Of a DNA stretch of 45,140 bases, positions 28,814 through 37,208 are shown one piece after another. The stretch lies in the NCBI GenBank assembly GCA_010672585.1, contig JAAHGF010000025.1, positions 1 to 45,140 of the forward strand. The letters are read 5' to 3'. The stretch comes from Okeania sp. SIO1I7. Lineage in GTDB: Bacteria; Cyanobacteriota; Cyanobacteriia; Cyanobacteriales; Microcoleaceae. Within the stretch, counting starts at the first letter, position 1. Every line of letters begins with the position of its first letter. A program made the position numbers and the translations under genes. Under the pieces are notes generated by a model that was not told the origin of the DNA, searched no databases, and was given only the letters and a program-made list of their open reading frames with translations.

Positions 28814-28859
28814 GTAAGCATTTCCTGCGGACTGCTACGCAAACAGCTATTAGCAGTCA
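28814..28859 (+). repeat. 46-bp repeat, copy 1 (inverted partner at 43019-43064)
   Basis: The sequence starts GTAAGCATTTCCTGCGGACT and ends near TAGCAGTCA. The reverse complement of 43019-43064 matches it with only two or three differences. The two copies bracket the genes from the first MBOAT to the second GT2. Confidence 0.85.
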
Positions 28860-28867
28860 GCACTTCC

Positions 28868-28908
28868 CTGCGGGATGCGCTCGCATTCAGCAATATAGCA
28901 TCCCGCAG
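28868..28908. repeat. Strong hairpin
   Basis: CTGCGGGATGC (28868-28878) pairs perfectly with GCATCCCGCAG (28898-28908) across a 19-nt loop. There is no T-tract after it, so it is not a classical terminator. It lies 92 bp past the ACP stop and may stabilise the 3' end of that transcript. Confidence 0.7.
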
Positions 28909-29269
28909 AAGGCAGAAGGCAGAAAGCAGAAGACAAAATCTTACCTGGTCTAAGTTTTAGACTCTTGAACTGTTCTAACCTTTGCTTCAACTGCTATAAT
29001 ATTCTGCTTTTGAGGGTAGGGTTGAAATTAAAATAGACTTGACAACTTTTGTTGTAAGATTTAATCTGGGCTGAATTAATACAGCTTTGAACGTTTACCA
29101 AAAGTAATAGCTAATAGCTGATAGCTGATGGCTCACGGCTGAATTTTTACTTAGTTTATACTAATGATTTTTAGTATAGATTAAGACTTTATCTTCAGAA
29201 AATTAAAAATCTTAGTTACCAATAAAAAATTGCTTTTGGTAACTAAAAAAGATTTCAATATTTCAGAGA

Positions 29270-29298
29270 TTGACAAATACCTCATACCATAATTTATT
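29270..29298 (+). promoter_or_regulatory. Possible promoter of the first MBOAT gene
   Basis: A perfect -35 hexamer TTGACA (29270-29275) is followed after 17 bp by TTTATT (29293-29298), four of six matches to a -10 box. The expected start point lies about 30-35 bp before the translation start. Confidence 0.4.
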
Positions 29299-29338
29299 GG
29301 GATAGGTCGCTATCAAGTATAGAGGAGGAAATAGTTAA

Positions 29339-30799
29339 TTGAATTTTTCTGATTTTTCCTTCTGGTGGGTGCTGCTGATTTTTAGTGTGCCTTTCTTCAC
29401 CATCCGCGCTCTAGGAAAAAGGTTAAACTTCTGGCAAGATTATTTTGATACCATTGGCTTGATGGTATTATCACTAACATTATTTTTAAATGCTAGTTTA
29501 AAAAGTTTTGCCGTATTTATATTTGAGGTAATTTTCAACTACATAATGGTGCGACTAATGTTGCAAAGACGTGGTTGGGAGTCAAGGGCGATCGCCACAT
29601 TTTTAATAGTATTTGATGTAGCGGTATTAGCATACTTTAAATATCTTACCTTTTTTGTAGAAGATGTAGTAGGTTTAGTGGTGGGAGGAATGCCTCCAAA
29701 TTGGGAACAAAGTTTTCCTTTACCAGTATTTAATAGAATTCCTCCAGGGATTTCTTTTTATACTTTTCAGATGGTGGCATTTGTTGTAGATTCTTTTACA
29801 GCTAAAAAGAAAAAGCCAATTAATTTCATAGATTACGTCAACTTTATCGCATTTTTCCCCCAAATTGTAGCAGGTCCAATCGAAAGACGTAAACAATTAT
29901 TACCCCAGTTAGAATCTTTTAAATTTCAATTTACTGTAGAAAACTTTGAATTAGGTTTGCGATGGTTATCTCTAGGTTTATTTATGAAATTTGTTCTAGC
30001 AGATAACATCACTCCATATATAGACCTACAACAAGCAACAAATGCTTTATTAGTTTGGTTTCATGCCTTTTTGTTTACTTTAAGAATATATTTTGACTTT
30101 GGTGGTTACAGCTTTATGGCTGTTGGTATCGCTAGATTTGTGGGAGTAAAACTAGAATTAAACTTTCTGGCACCCTACACTTCTGTGAGTATCCAAGAAT
30201 TTTGGCGACGTTGGCACATTACTCTGAGTAACTGGTTTAGGGACTATGTTTTTATCCCACTAATGGGTGCAAATAAAAAGTGGGCACCATTCTATTTATT
30301 TATAACTTTTACTCTTTCAGGCTTTTGGCACGGGGCAGCCTGGAATTTTATTTTATGGGGAGCTTATCACGGGGCATTATTATTGCTGATCAGATATGCT
30401 GGGAGACCTTTTCAGAGATTTGTGGGTAGATGGACCTCTAGAACTGATTTAGTGTCCTGGGCCTTGACGTTTATGTCCGTGACCCTGGGGTGTTTATTTT
30501 TTATGGAAACTAATATTAGTAGGTTGGGTACTAAGTTAGTAACTTTAGTGACACCAGGAGCTTATTCAATTTCTGGGGCGATCGATGCTTTTAGCTCTTA
30601 TAGCATAAATGAGGGTTGGGCTCTAGTTTTTACTTTAGCTGTGGCCATAGGGACATTATTTTTGGAACATTTGGCAGTTTGGCAACAGCGAGATGAATAT
30701 GAATTCTTGTTATCTCCTTGGATATCAAGAGGTCTGTTAGGTTTAACTATTTTGCTGGGGGCAACTATTCCTTCTGCATTTATTTACTTTGAGTTTTAA
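29339..30799 (+). CDS. MBOAT-family O-acyltransferase (AlgI/DltB-like), first copy
   Basis: A 486-aa polytopic membrane protein of the MBOAT family, which moves acyl groups across or at the membrane onto an extracytoplasmic acceptor. About ten hydrophobic segments are visible. Family motifs are PPGISFYTFQ, VAGPIERR, YFDFGGYSFMAVGIARFVG, WRRWHITLSNWFRDYVFIPL (H293) and the catalytic histidine H331 in SGFWHGAAWNF. Translation probably begins at the TTG, because AGGAGG stands 10 nt upstream (29323-29328) and there is no nearby in-frame ATG with such support. It is the nearest membrane acyltransferase after the FAAL-ACAD-ACP cassette, so it is the first candidate to accept the acyl chain from the carrier. 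The natural acyl donor is inferred. Confidence 0.92.
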   Translation: MNFSDFSFWWVLLIFSVPFFTIRALGKRLNFWQDYFDTIGLMVLSLTLFLNASLKSFAVFIFEVIFNYIMVRLMLQRRGWESRAIATFLIVFDVAVLAYFKYLTFFVEDVVGLVVGGMPPNWEQSFPLPVFNRIPPGISFYTFQMVAFVVDSFTAKKKKPINFIDYVNFIAFFPQIVAGPIERRKQLLPQLESFKFQFTVENFELGLRWLSLGLFMKFVLADNITPYIDLQQATNALLVWFHAFLFTLRIYFDFGGYSFMAVGIARFVGVKLELNFLAPYTSVSIQEFWRRWHITLSNWFRDYVFIPLMGANKKWAPFYLFITFTLSGFWHGAAWNFILWGAYHGALLLLIRYAGRPFQRFVGRWTSRTDLVSWALTFMSVTLGCLFFMETNISRLGTKLVTLVTPGAYSISGAIDAFSSYSINEGWALVFTLAVAIGTLFLEHLAVWQQRDEYEFLLSPWISRGLLGLTILLGATIPSAFIYFEF

Positions 30800-30901
30800 T
30801 TATGAAGTTCTAGAGCACTACGCAAATAGGGCGCGGACATTTATAAATACTCAAAGTTAGTCAGGGATTACTTTTAACTTCTAACTTCTGACTGAAATGA
30901 A

Positions 30902-30984
30902 GTGTGTCTTAGATTCTGGAGGAGCTGTGTGCGGAATTACTTCCGCACAGTAGGTGCCCCGTAGGGGACCTCAGAATTACACAC
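30902..30984. repeat. Structured element: possible three-way junction
   Basis: An outer stem joins ATTCTG(G)AGG (from 30912) to CCTCAGAAT (30969-30977), with GTGT/ACAC beyond it. Inside are two hairpins: GTGCGGAA-TTAC-TTCCGCAC (30929-30948) and GGTGCCCC-GTA-GGGGACC (about 30953-30970). The design looks like a folded RNA or a mobile repeat end. It lies between the MBOAT and sulfotransferase genes. Confidence 0.55.
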
Positions 30985-31024
30985 TCGCTTCTGAATTCTG
31001 ACTTGCGCATAGCGCTTTTGACCT

Positions 31025-31945
31025 ATGAATTTACCAAATTTCATTGTTATAGGTGCAGCAAAATCAGGTACTACCTCTGTTTGGTCATACTTGAAGCAAC
31101 ATCCTCAAGTCTTTATGTCCAAGCCAAAAGAACCGAACTTCTTCATTTTTGAAGGGGTAAAGTTACCATATTATTCAGGACCTGATGATGAAGAGACGTT
31201 GATTAGAAAGCTTTATCAAGGTACTATTACTGACTTTGAGACTTATCAAACACTTTTTCAAGATGTGGGAGAAGCTAGAGCTATAGGTGAAGCTTCGGTG
31301 CGCTACTTATATTTTCCTCAAGCTGCGGAAAGGATTAAAAAGTATATTCCTGATGCCAAGATGATTATTATGTTACGCAACCCAGTAAATAGATTATATT
31401 CTCAGTATGTGATGAATGTTCGCGACTTACTGGAACCTTTGCCACTTAGTGAAGCAATTACTGCAGAAGATGAGAGAATTAGTAAAAATTGGGATTGTGC
31501 TTGGCACTACACTAAGTTAAGTAGTTATTACAATCAGGTAAAATTTTACTTAGATTTATTCTCTCCACAGCAAATTAAGGTAATTATTTATGAGGATTTT
31601 TGTCGAGATACTGTAGGTATTATGCAGGAATTATATCGCTTTATTGATGTAGATGATAGCTTTATACCAAACTGCTCTAAATCTAATTCAGGATATTGGC
31701 CTAAAAGTTTTCTTATCCATGGTTTGCTTAAGGAACCTAATGCTATTAAATTAACTTTAGAAAAGGCTTTGCCTAGAAAAACATACAATAAAGCTTTAAA
31801 GTTTTTTCATAAATCGAATAAAGGTGCTATACCGCCTATTCCGACTACTGTTAAAGATGATTTAAAACAGTTATTTCGGAAGGATATTTTAAATTTGCAA
31901 GAGCTTTTGGGGCGTCAAATACCGTGGTTAACGGATGAGATTTGA
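31025..31945 (+). CDS. PAPS-dependent sulfotransferase
   Basis: A 306-aa enzyme of the carbohydrate/heparan-type sulfotransferase group, which transfers sulfate from PAPS to hydroxyl or amino groups of glycans or lipids. The 5'-phosphosulfate loop is GAAKSGTTSVWSYL (K13 in the loop, residues 10-23), followed by PKEPNFF. The 3'-phosphate site is MLRNPVNRLYSQY, with R118 and S126. The length is usual for the family and no transmembrane segment is present, so it works in the cytoplasm. The ATG is used; upstream is a structured repeat. Its place among acyltransferases and glycosyltransferases suggests sulfation of an envelope glycan or glycolipid precursor; the acceptor is unknown. Confidence 0.92.
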   Translation: MNLPNFIVIGAAKSGTTSVWSYLKQHPQVFMSKPKEPNFFIFEGVKLPYYSGPDDEETLIRKLYQGTITDFETYQTLFQDVGEARAIGEASVRYLYFPQAAERIKKYIPDAKMIIMLRNPVNRLYSQYVMNVRDLLEPLPLSEAITAEDERISKNWDCAWHYTKLSSYYNQVKFYLDLFSPQQIKVIIYEDFCRDTVGIMQELYRFIDVDDSFIPNCSKSNSGYWPKSFLIHGLLKEPNAIKLTLEKALPRKTYNKALKFFHKSNKGAIPPIPTTVKDDLKQLFRKDILNLQELLGRQIPWLTDEI

Positions 31946-32138
31946 TTGTATTAGACATCTCCGAAAAAGATATAGACTTTTGGAAATAGTAGGGAATAAT
32001 TAATAATTAATAATTAATAATTAATAATAGTTGAAGATTGCTTCCTAAAAATTTTTATGAAAGTTTTCATATCGGAATTTGTCTGGAGTAATTTTTATAG
32101 AATAGGTAAAAAATCAATAATTATCAACATTAAAAGCT

Positions 32139-33383
32139 GTGGAAACTGGAAAAATATCTGAAAAAGTAAAAGGAAGTAATGTACCTACAAAAATTTGTAT
32201 TTTAGGCGGTGGCTTCGGCGGTCTTTATACAGCGTTGTACTTACAAAGCTTTTGGGGGTTTAAACAGAAAAACTGTCAAATAACTTTAATAGATATAAAC
32301 GATCATATTGCATTTACTCCTTTACTTTATGAGGTGATTACAGATGAACTTCAAACTTGGGAAATAGCTCCATCTTTTGATAAATTACTCAAAAATAAAG
32401 ATATTCAGTTTTGCCAAGATGAGGCGAAAGATATTGATTTTCAAGCTCGCGAAGTTAAACTTTTAGAGGGAGGAAGTTTACCTTATGATTATTTGGTTAT
32501 TGCTGTGGGCGTAACTAATGGAAAAATGCCAAATGGTGCAGAAAATGTTTTGACATTTAGAACTTTGGCCGATCTTCAAAGACTCGAACAAAAGTTACAA
32601 AGTTTGGAAAATTCTAGCCAAGAAAAAGTTCGGGTAACTATTGTTGGTGGGGGTCCGAGTGGGGTAGAGTTAGCAGGAAAAATCGCAGATAGATTGGGTA
32701 AAAGGGGAGAAATACGCCTGATAGAAAGAGGAAAGGAAATTCTGAAAAGTTTTACTCCTGCTACTCGGAAAAATGCTCAACGTGCTTTGGATAAAAGAAA
32801 TGTTTTAATCAGTTTACAGACGGGTGTGAATGCTATTGAAGCTGACCAAGTTACTATTTTGCAAGCTGGAGAAACTGCTGTTATTCCTACGGATTTAATA
32901 TTATGGACTGCGGGAGTTCAAATGAGAGAATGGGTGAAAAATTTGGATTGTTCTCATAATTCTAGAGGTCAACTTATTTGTGAGCCAACTTTACAGTTAG
33001 TTGACTATCCAGAAGTATTTGGATTGGGAGATATTGTGGAGATTTCATACCCTAATAGTAAACAACTTCCAGCAACAGCTCAAGTTGCTTATCAACAAGC
33101 AAGTCAAGCAGCTAAAAATCTGTGGAAAAGTTTAAATAATAAACGCCCAAGACCGTTTCATTATTTACATTTGGGAGAGATGATTACTTTGGGGATGAAT
33201 ACGGCAGCTATTTCTAGTTTTGGTATTAGTTTATCTGGCTCTTTTGCTGCTTTGATTAGGTTAGGAGTTTATATTCAAAGATTACCTACTTTATCTCATA
33301 AATTTCAAGTTATTCGCCATAGATTACAAGTTTGGTGGGAAAATTTATTTGGCAAATCAAATAGTCACAAAAAATTGAGATAA
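32139..33383 (+). CDS. Type-2 NADH dehydrogenase-like flavoprotein
   Basis: A 414-aa FAD-dependent pyridine-nucleotide oxidoreductase of the NDH-2/Ndb family, a non-proton-pumping enzyme that passes electrons from NAD(P)H to quinone at the membrane surface. The FAD-binding GGGFGG is at 23-28, the NAD(P)H-binding GGGPSG at 170-175, and ILWTAGV, FGLGDIVEI and the quinone-side AQVAYQQASQAAKNL follow. The start is GTG, without a clear ribosome-binding site. In this locus it could re-oxidise or supply reducing power for the acyl-dehydrogenase step or for the DCC-domain protein downstream, or be an unrelated housekeeping gene. Confidence 0.9.
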   Translation: METGKISEKVKGSNVPTKICILGGGFGGLYTALYLQSFWGFKQKNCQITLIDINDHIAFTPLLYEVITDELQTWEIAPSFDKLLKNKDIQFCQDEAKDIDFQAREVKLLEGGSLPYDYLVIAVGVTNGKMPNGAENVLTFRTLADLQRLEQKLQSLENSSQEKVRVTIVGGGPSGVELAGKIADRLGKRGEIRLIERGKEILKSFTPATRKNAQRALDKRNVLISLQTGVNAIEADQVTILQAGETAVIPTDLILWTAGVQMREWVKNLDCSHNSRGQLICEPTLQLVDYPEVFGLGDIVEISYPNSKQLPATAQVAYQQASQAAKNLWKSLNNKRPRPFHYLHLGEMITLGMNTAAISSFGISLSGSFAALIRLGVYIQRLPTLSHKFQVIRHRLQVWWENLFGKSNSHKKLR

Positions 33384-33423
33384 GTAGATTATTTATAATT
33401 TTAATAAAGTCAATAAATATAGT

Positions 33424-33608
33424 TTTTTCAGATGATATGTCAAACAAGAGTTAGTTATTTACTAACAGTAAAAAAATCGGCAAACCTTCTTACCTGTTAC
33501 CTGTTGCCTGTTGCCTAAGCTTTTTCAAATGATATGTCAAACAAGAGTTAGTTATTTACTAACAGTAAAAAGTTCGGTAAACCTTCTTACCTGTTGCCTG
33601 TTGCCTAA
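33424..33608. repeat. 97-bp tandem duplication
   Basis: GATATGTCAAACAAGAGTTA occurs at 33434 and again at 33531, a period of 97 bp, and similarity continues through the heptamer run of CCTGTTG at the end of each copy. Each copy holds a hairpin GTTAGT-TATTT-ACTAAC. It sits in the leader region of the HTTM-DCC gene. Confidence 0.85.
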
Positions 33609-33660
33609 AAGCAACCATGTTGTTTACGCAACTCAAATTAAATTACTATAAATAATTAAA

Positions 33661-35547
33661 ATGACAGTAAGTATGGAAAAGGAAAAAAATAATTTAAGTG
33701 CCAGACTGGAAAAATTGTTTGGTTTAGATTTACGATCGCTTGCTCTATTTAGAGTAGGATTAGCATTAGTAATTATTGTAGATTTAATTATCCGTGCAGG
33801 AGATTTAAGGTCTCTTTATAGTGATGCTGGAGTTATGCCTCGGACATTACTTAAGGACATTGCAAATCCCTTTTATTGGTCAATAAATTCAATTAGTGGC
33901 GAACCTTTTGTACAGGGTTTAATTTTCTTAATTGTTGGATTAATTGCGATAGCTTTGTTGGTAGGATATCGAACTAGATTAGCAACTATTGCTATGTGGG
34001 CATTTGTTATTTCTATTCAAAATAGAAATCCAGCTTTAAGTTTTGCTGGGGATGCTGTACTGCGTGCTTTGCTTTTTTGGGCAATGTTTTTACCATTAGG
34101 AGCAAGTTATTCAATAGATAGCGCTCTTAATTCTTCACCAGAAAAATTACCTAAACGTATTGCTTCTGCTGCTACTGTGGCACTGATGATTCAAATAGTG
34201 CTGATTTATGCAGGTTCGGCAGCTTATAAGACTAAAAGTGATATTTGGTGGCCTGATGGAGATGCGGTTTATTATGCTTTGAGTTTTGATGGCTATGCTA
34301 CGCCATTTGGGCAATTTTTACTAGGTTTTCCTGAACCTATATTAAAGTTACTAACCTGGGTAGCTCTTTGGTTTGAATGGTTAGGACCTTTGATGATTTT
34401 TATTCCTGTTGGAATTACATTTTTCCGCTGCGTTTCCGTGGTTTTATTTATTCTTTTACATATTAGTTTTGGTTTATCTTTTGAACTAGGGGTATTTCCT
34501 TATTTATGTGTGGTTATTTGGTTGGCTTTTATTCCTACGGCAGTCTGGGATAATTGGGAGAAAAAAAATCAGACTAATGAACGTCAAGGATTGAGAATTT
34601 ATTATGATGCAGATTGTGGATTTTGTAAGAAAGTTGTTTATCTGTTACGCACATTTTTAATATTACCAGGAACGCCATTAACTACTGCTCAAACTGATGA
34701 ATCTATCTATGCTGATATGCAGGATAAAAATTCTTGGGTTGTTGTAGACTGGCAAGAAAATCGACATTTTAAGTGGGAAGCTTTGGTTTATGTATTTAGT
34801 TTATCTCCTATTTTTAAACCTTTGGCTTTCTTGATGGGATTATCAGCGATAATACCTCTAGGAACGAAATTTTATGAATCTATTGCTAATAATAGAAAGT
34901 TTGCTGGTAATTTTACTAAACCATTGCAATTTCGCCCTCTAAATGTAGGTTCTAATTTAGGATTAAATATTGTTGTATCTTTACTACTTTTCTATACTTT
35001 GATTTGGAATGTTAAAGGTTTTGTTCAACAAACTTATAACAGAAGAGAAGAGAAGAAACAGGATTTAATTACTAAAGCTGACAAATTATTTAAACGTCGC
35101 ACTGTACAACAGTTAGATGTATTTAGTAGGGTGACAAGATTAGACCAATTATGGAGTATTTTTGCACCTGCTCCACCGAGAGATGATGGTTGGCACGTTA
35201 TTCAGGGTAATTTAAAAAATGGGAAAGAGGTTGATGTTTTATATGAGAAAGGAGAGTCTGTAAATTGGGATAAACCGACGATGAAACAATTTAATAAGCT
35301 GTATAAAAATATGCAGTGGCGGAGTTATTTTGTGACTCTAAATCGAGCTATGGGTCGAAAACTTTATCCTTATTATGCAGAGTATGTTTGTCGTGAATGG
35401 AATAGGAAACATGAGGGTTCTGAAAAATTAGAAAGTTTGGATATTTTTTATATGGATGAGAGAACTGTACCGCCAGGAGAAACACAAACTGTGGAAAAGA
35501 AAAATATTATGCAAAAATCTTGTTCGGATGAGCAAAAAGAAAATTAG
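33661..35547 (+). CDS. HTTM-domain membrane protein fused to a DCC (DUF393) domain
   Basis: A 628-aa fusion. Residues about 20-300 form an HTTM (vitamin-K-dependent gamma-carboxylase-like transmembrane) domain, with RSLALFRVGLALVIIVDLI at the start and many later helices. From about residue 310 a DCC-family, thioredoxin-like domain begins: YYDADCGFCKKVVYLLR, with C319 and C322 in the DxxCGFC motif. A further transmembrane helix near 440 and a C-terminal soluble domain containing LWSIFAPAPPRDDGWHVI follow. HTTM proteins are membrane enzymes or redox partners of poorly known function; DCC proteins are predicted thiol-disulfide oxidoreductases. The ATG start has no strong ribosome-binding site. 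It belongs to the envelope locus by position. Confidence 0.9.
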   Translation: MTVSMEKEKNNLSARLEKLFGLDLRSLALFRVGLALVIIVDLIIRAGDLRSLYSDAGVMPRTLLKDIANPFYWSINSISGEPFVQGLIFLIVGLIAIALLVGYRTRLATIAMWAFVISIQNRNPALSFAGDAVLRALLFWAMFLPLGASYSIDSALNSSPEKLPKRIASAATVALMIQIVLIYAGSAAYKTKSDIWWPDGDAVYYALSFDGYATPFGQFLLGFPEPILKLLTWVALWFEWLGPLMIFIPVGITFFRCVSVVLFILLHISFGLSFELGVFPYLCVVIWLAFIPTAVWDNWEKKNQTNERQGLRIYYDADCGFCKKVVYLLRTFLILPGTPLTTAQTDESIYADMQDKNSWVVVDWQENRHFKWEALVYVFSLSPIFKPLAFLMGLSAIIPLGTKFYESIANNRKFAGNFTKPLQFRPLNVGSNLGLNIVVSLLLFYTLIWNVKGFVQQTYNRREEKKQDLITKADKLFKRRTVQQLDVFSRVTRLDQLWSIFAPAPPRDDGWHVIQGNLKNGKEVDVLYEKGESVNWDKPTMKQFNKLYKNMQWRSYFVTLNRAMGRKLYPYYAEYVCREWNRKHEGSEKLESLDIFYMDERTVPPGETQTVEKKNIMQKSCSDEQKEN

Positions 35548-35570
35548 GAAGAAGGTTTCCGAATAATTAA

Positions 35571-35691
35571 GGTTTAAAGCCTCTCCTTTAAAGGAGAAAC
35601 AATAAAAAGTTTTCCTTTGAGTCAATCCTATCCGTTTTCAAGGAGAGGTAATTGTTAATTATTAATTATTAATTATTAATTATTAATTGTT
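35571..35691. repeat. MITE-like element with inverted ends and heptamer tail
   Basis: It begins with a member of the hairpin repeat family (35571-35609) containing the perfect palindrome TCTCCTTTAAAGGAGA (35582-35597). CCTCTCCTT at 35580-35588 is the exact inverse of AAGGAGAGG at 35640-35648. The part from 35621 (GTCAATCCTATCCGTTTT) through the TAATTAT heptamer run is also found at 8591-8652. Confidence 0.7.
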
Positions 35692-35699
35692 TAATAGGT

Positions 35700-37181
35700 A
35701 TGTTATTTAATTCTTACGTTTTTATCTTTTGTTTTTTACCTTTAACTCTGATTATATTCTTTGGTTTAACGAGATTTGGTTTAGTTAAGGCTGCAAAAGT
35801 TTGGTTGACAGCTAGTTCTTTTGCTTTTTACGGTTATTGGAATGTTGCTTATTTGCCTTTGCTGATAATTTCAATTTTATGGAATTATCAAATGGGAAAA
35901 TTTATTGCTGAGGCTAAACCTGAAAGTAAGCAAGCAAATGTTTTACTTTGGGTAGGTATAGCTGTTAATTTAGCAATAATTTCTTATTATAAATATGCGA
36001 ACTTTTTCTTGGATACTGTTAATTCAGTAGTTTCTACAAATTTGAATGCTGGGCAAATTATTTTGCCTTTGGCTATTTCTTTTTATACTTTTACTCAAAT
36101 AGCTTATTTAGTTGATGCTTATCGTGGGGAAACAAGAGAGACGAATTATGACTTATTAACTTATAGTTTATTTGTGGTTTTCTTCCCTCAATTAATCGCC
36201 GGACCTATTTTACGCCACGATGAACTTATTCCCCAGTTTCGTCAATTGCGTAGTTATATTTTTTCCCAGAAAAATATGGCTTTGGGTTTAAGTCTTTTTA
36301 GTCTGGGATTATGTAAAAAAGTTTTGATAGCTGACACTATATCCCCTTGGGTAGCACTAGCTTTTAATAATGCTGCGGATTTGAGTTTTATTGAAGCTTG
36401 GGTGGGAGCTTTAAGTTACACTTTTCAGCTATATTTTGATTTTTCTGGTTATTCTGATATGGCGATAGGTTTGGGGTTGATGTTTAATATTAAATTACCA
36501 ATTAATTTTAACTCTCCCTACAAGGCTACTTCTATTAGTGATTTTTGGCGAAGATGGCATATTACTTTATCCAATTTTCTGAGAGATTATTTATATATTC
36601 CTCTGGGTGGAAGTCGTCGTGGAGAAGTGCGTCGTTATAGTAATCTTTTGACAACGATGCTGTTAGGTGGATTATGGCATGGTGCAGGTTGGACTTATGT
36701 AGTTTGGGGAGGGTTACATGGTGTTTATTTATGTATTAATCATGGTTGGCGAAAGTTAAATATTCCGATGCCAAAAGTATTGGCATGGGTAATTACTTTT
36801 ATTGCTGTTATTGTTAGTTGGGTTTTATTTAGAGCGCAAAATTTTCAGGATGGTCTAGATATTTTACAGACAATGTCGGGTCTGAATGGAGTAGTTATAC
36901 CAGGGGAAGCTAAAGGTAAATTATCTGTGTTAACTAATTTTGGTTTTCAACTCCAATCTTGGAAAAGTATGACTTATCTGCCGGAATTTTTAGGGAGTAA
37001 AATCTTCTCAATTTTGACTTTAATAGCTTTAACTTTTTCTGTAAGTTTCTTACCGAATACTCAGGATATTTTGGCAAAATTGAAACCTAATTGGTGGTGG
37101 GCAGTTTGGATTGGTGTTTTGACAAGTATGGCTTTATTATCGTTGAATCGTGTGTCTGAATTTCTTTATTTCCAATTTTAA
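35700..37181 (+). CDS. MBOAT-family O-acyltransferase (AlgI-like), second copy
   Basis: A 493-aa polytopic MBOAT protein closer to the AlgI type. It starts MLFNSYVFIFCFLPLTLIIFF, as AlgI proteins do, and carries LPLAISFYTFTQIAYLVDAY, LIAGPILRHDE, YFDFSGYSDMAIGLGLMF, FWRRWHITLSNFLRDYLYIPLGG (H287) and the catalytic histidine H327 in GGLWHGAGWTYVVWGGLHG. AlgI-type proteins transfer acyl (often acetyl) groups to polysaccharides together with an AlgJ/AlgX-like partner. The two SGNH-like genes immediately downstream (27 bp after the stop) fill that place. It differs clearly from the MBOAT at 29339, so the pair probably serves different steps or acceptors. Confidence 0.93.
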   Translation: MLFNSYVFIFCFLPLTLIIFFGLTRFGLVKAAKVWLTASSFAFYGYWNVAYLPLLIISILWNYQMGKFIAEAKPESKQANVLLWVGIAVNLAIISYYKYANFFLDTVNSVVSTNLNAGQIILPLAISFYTFTQIAYLVDAYRGETRETNYDLLTYSLFVVFFPQLIAGPILRHDELIPQFRQLRSYIFSQKNMALGLSLFSLGLCKKVLIADTISPWVALAFNNAADLSFIEAWVGALSYTFQLYFDFSGYSDMAIGLGLMFNIKLPINFNSPYKATSISDFWRRWHITLSNFLRDYLYIPLGGSRRGEVRRYSNLLTTMLLGGLWHGAGWTYVVWGGLHGVYLCINHGWRKLNIPMPKVLAWVITFIAVIVSWVLFRAQNFQDGLDILQTMSGLNGVVIPGEAKGKLSVLTNFGFQLQSWKSMTYLPEFLGSKIFSILTLIALTFSVSFLPNTQDILAKLKPNWWWAVWIGVLTSMALLSLNRVSEFLYFQF

Positions 37182-37208
37182 ATTTTTAGATAAATATTGA
37201 GGTAAATT

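Larger units (their letters stand above)
28777..29338. other. Gap between ACP and first MBOAT gene
   Basis: About 560 bp. It contains one copy of a 46-bp repeat (28814-28859), a strong hairpin at 28868-28908, a heptamer run of TAGCTGA type at about 29108-29136, and a possible promoter (TTGACA at 29270-29275, TTTATT at 29293-29298, spacing 17). The MBOAT gene may therefore be transcribed separately from the acyl-activation cassette. Confidence 0.6.

Noticed and set aside
33424-33608. Possible CRISPR or attachment-site pair
   Set aside because: It is a simple two-copy 97-bp tandem duplication with heptamer tails; there is no integrase or spacer structure.
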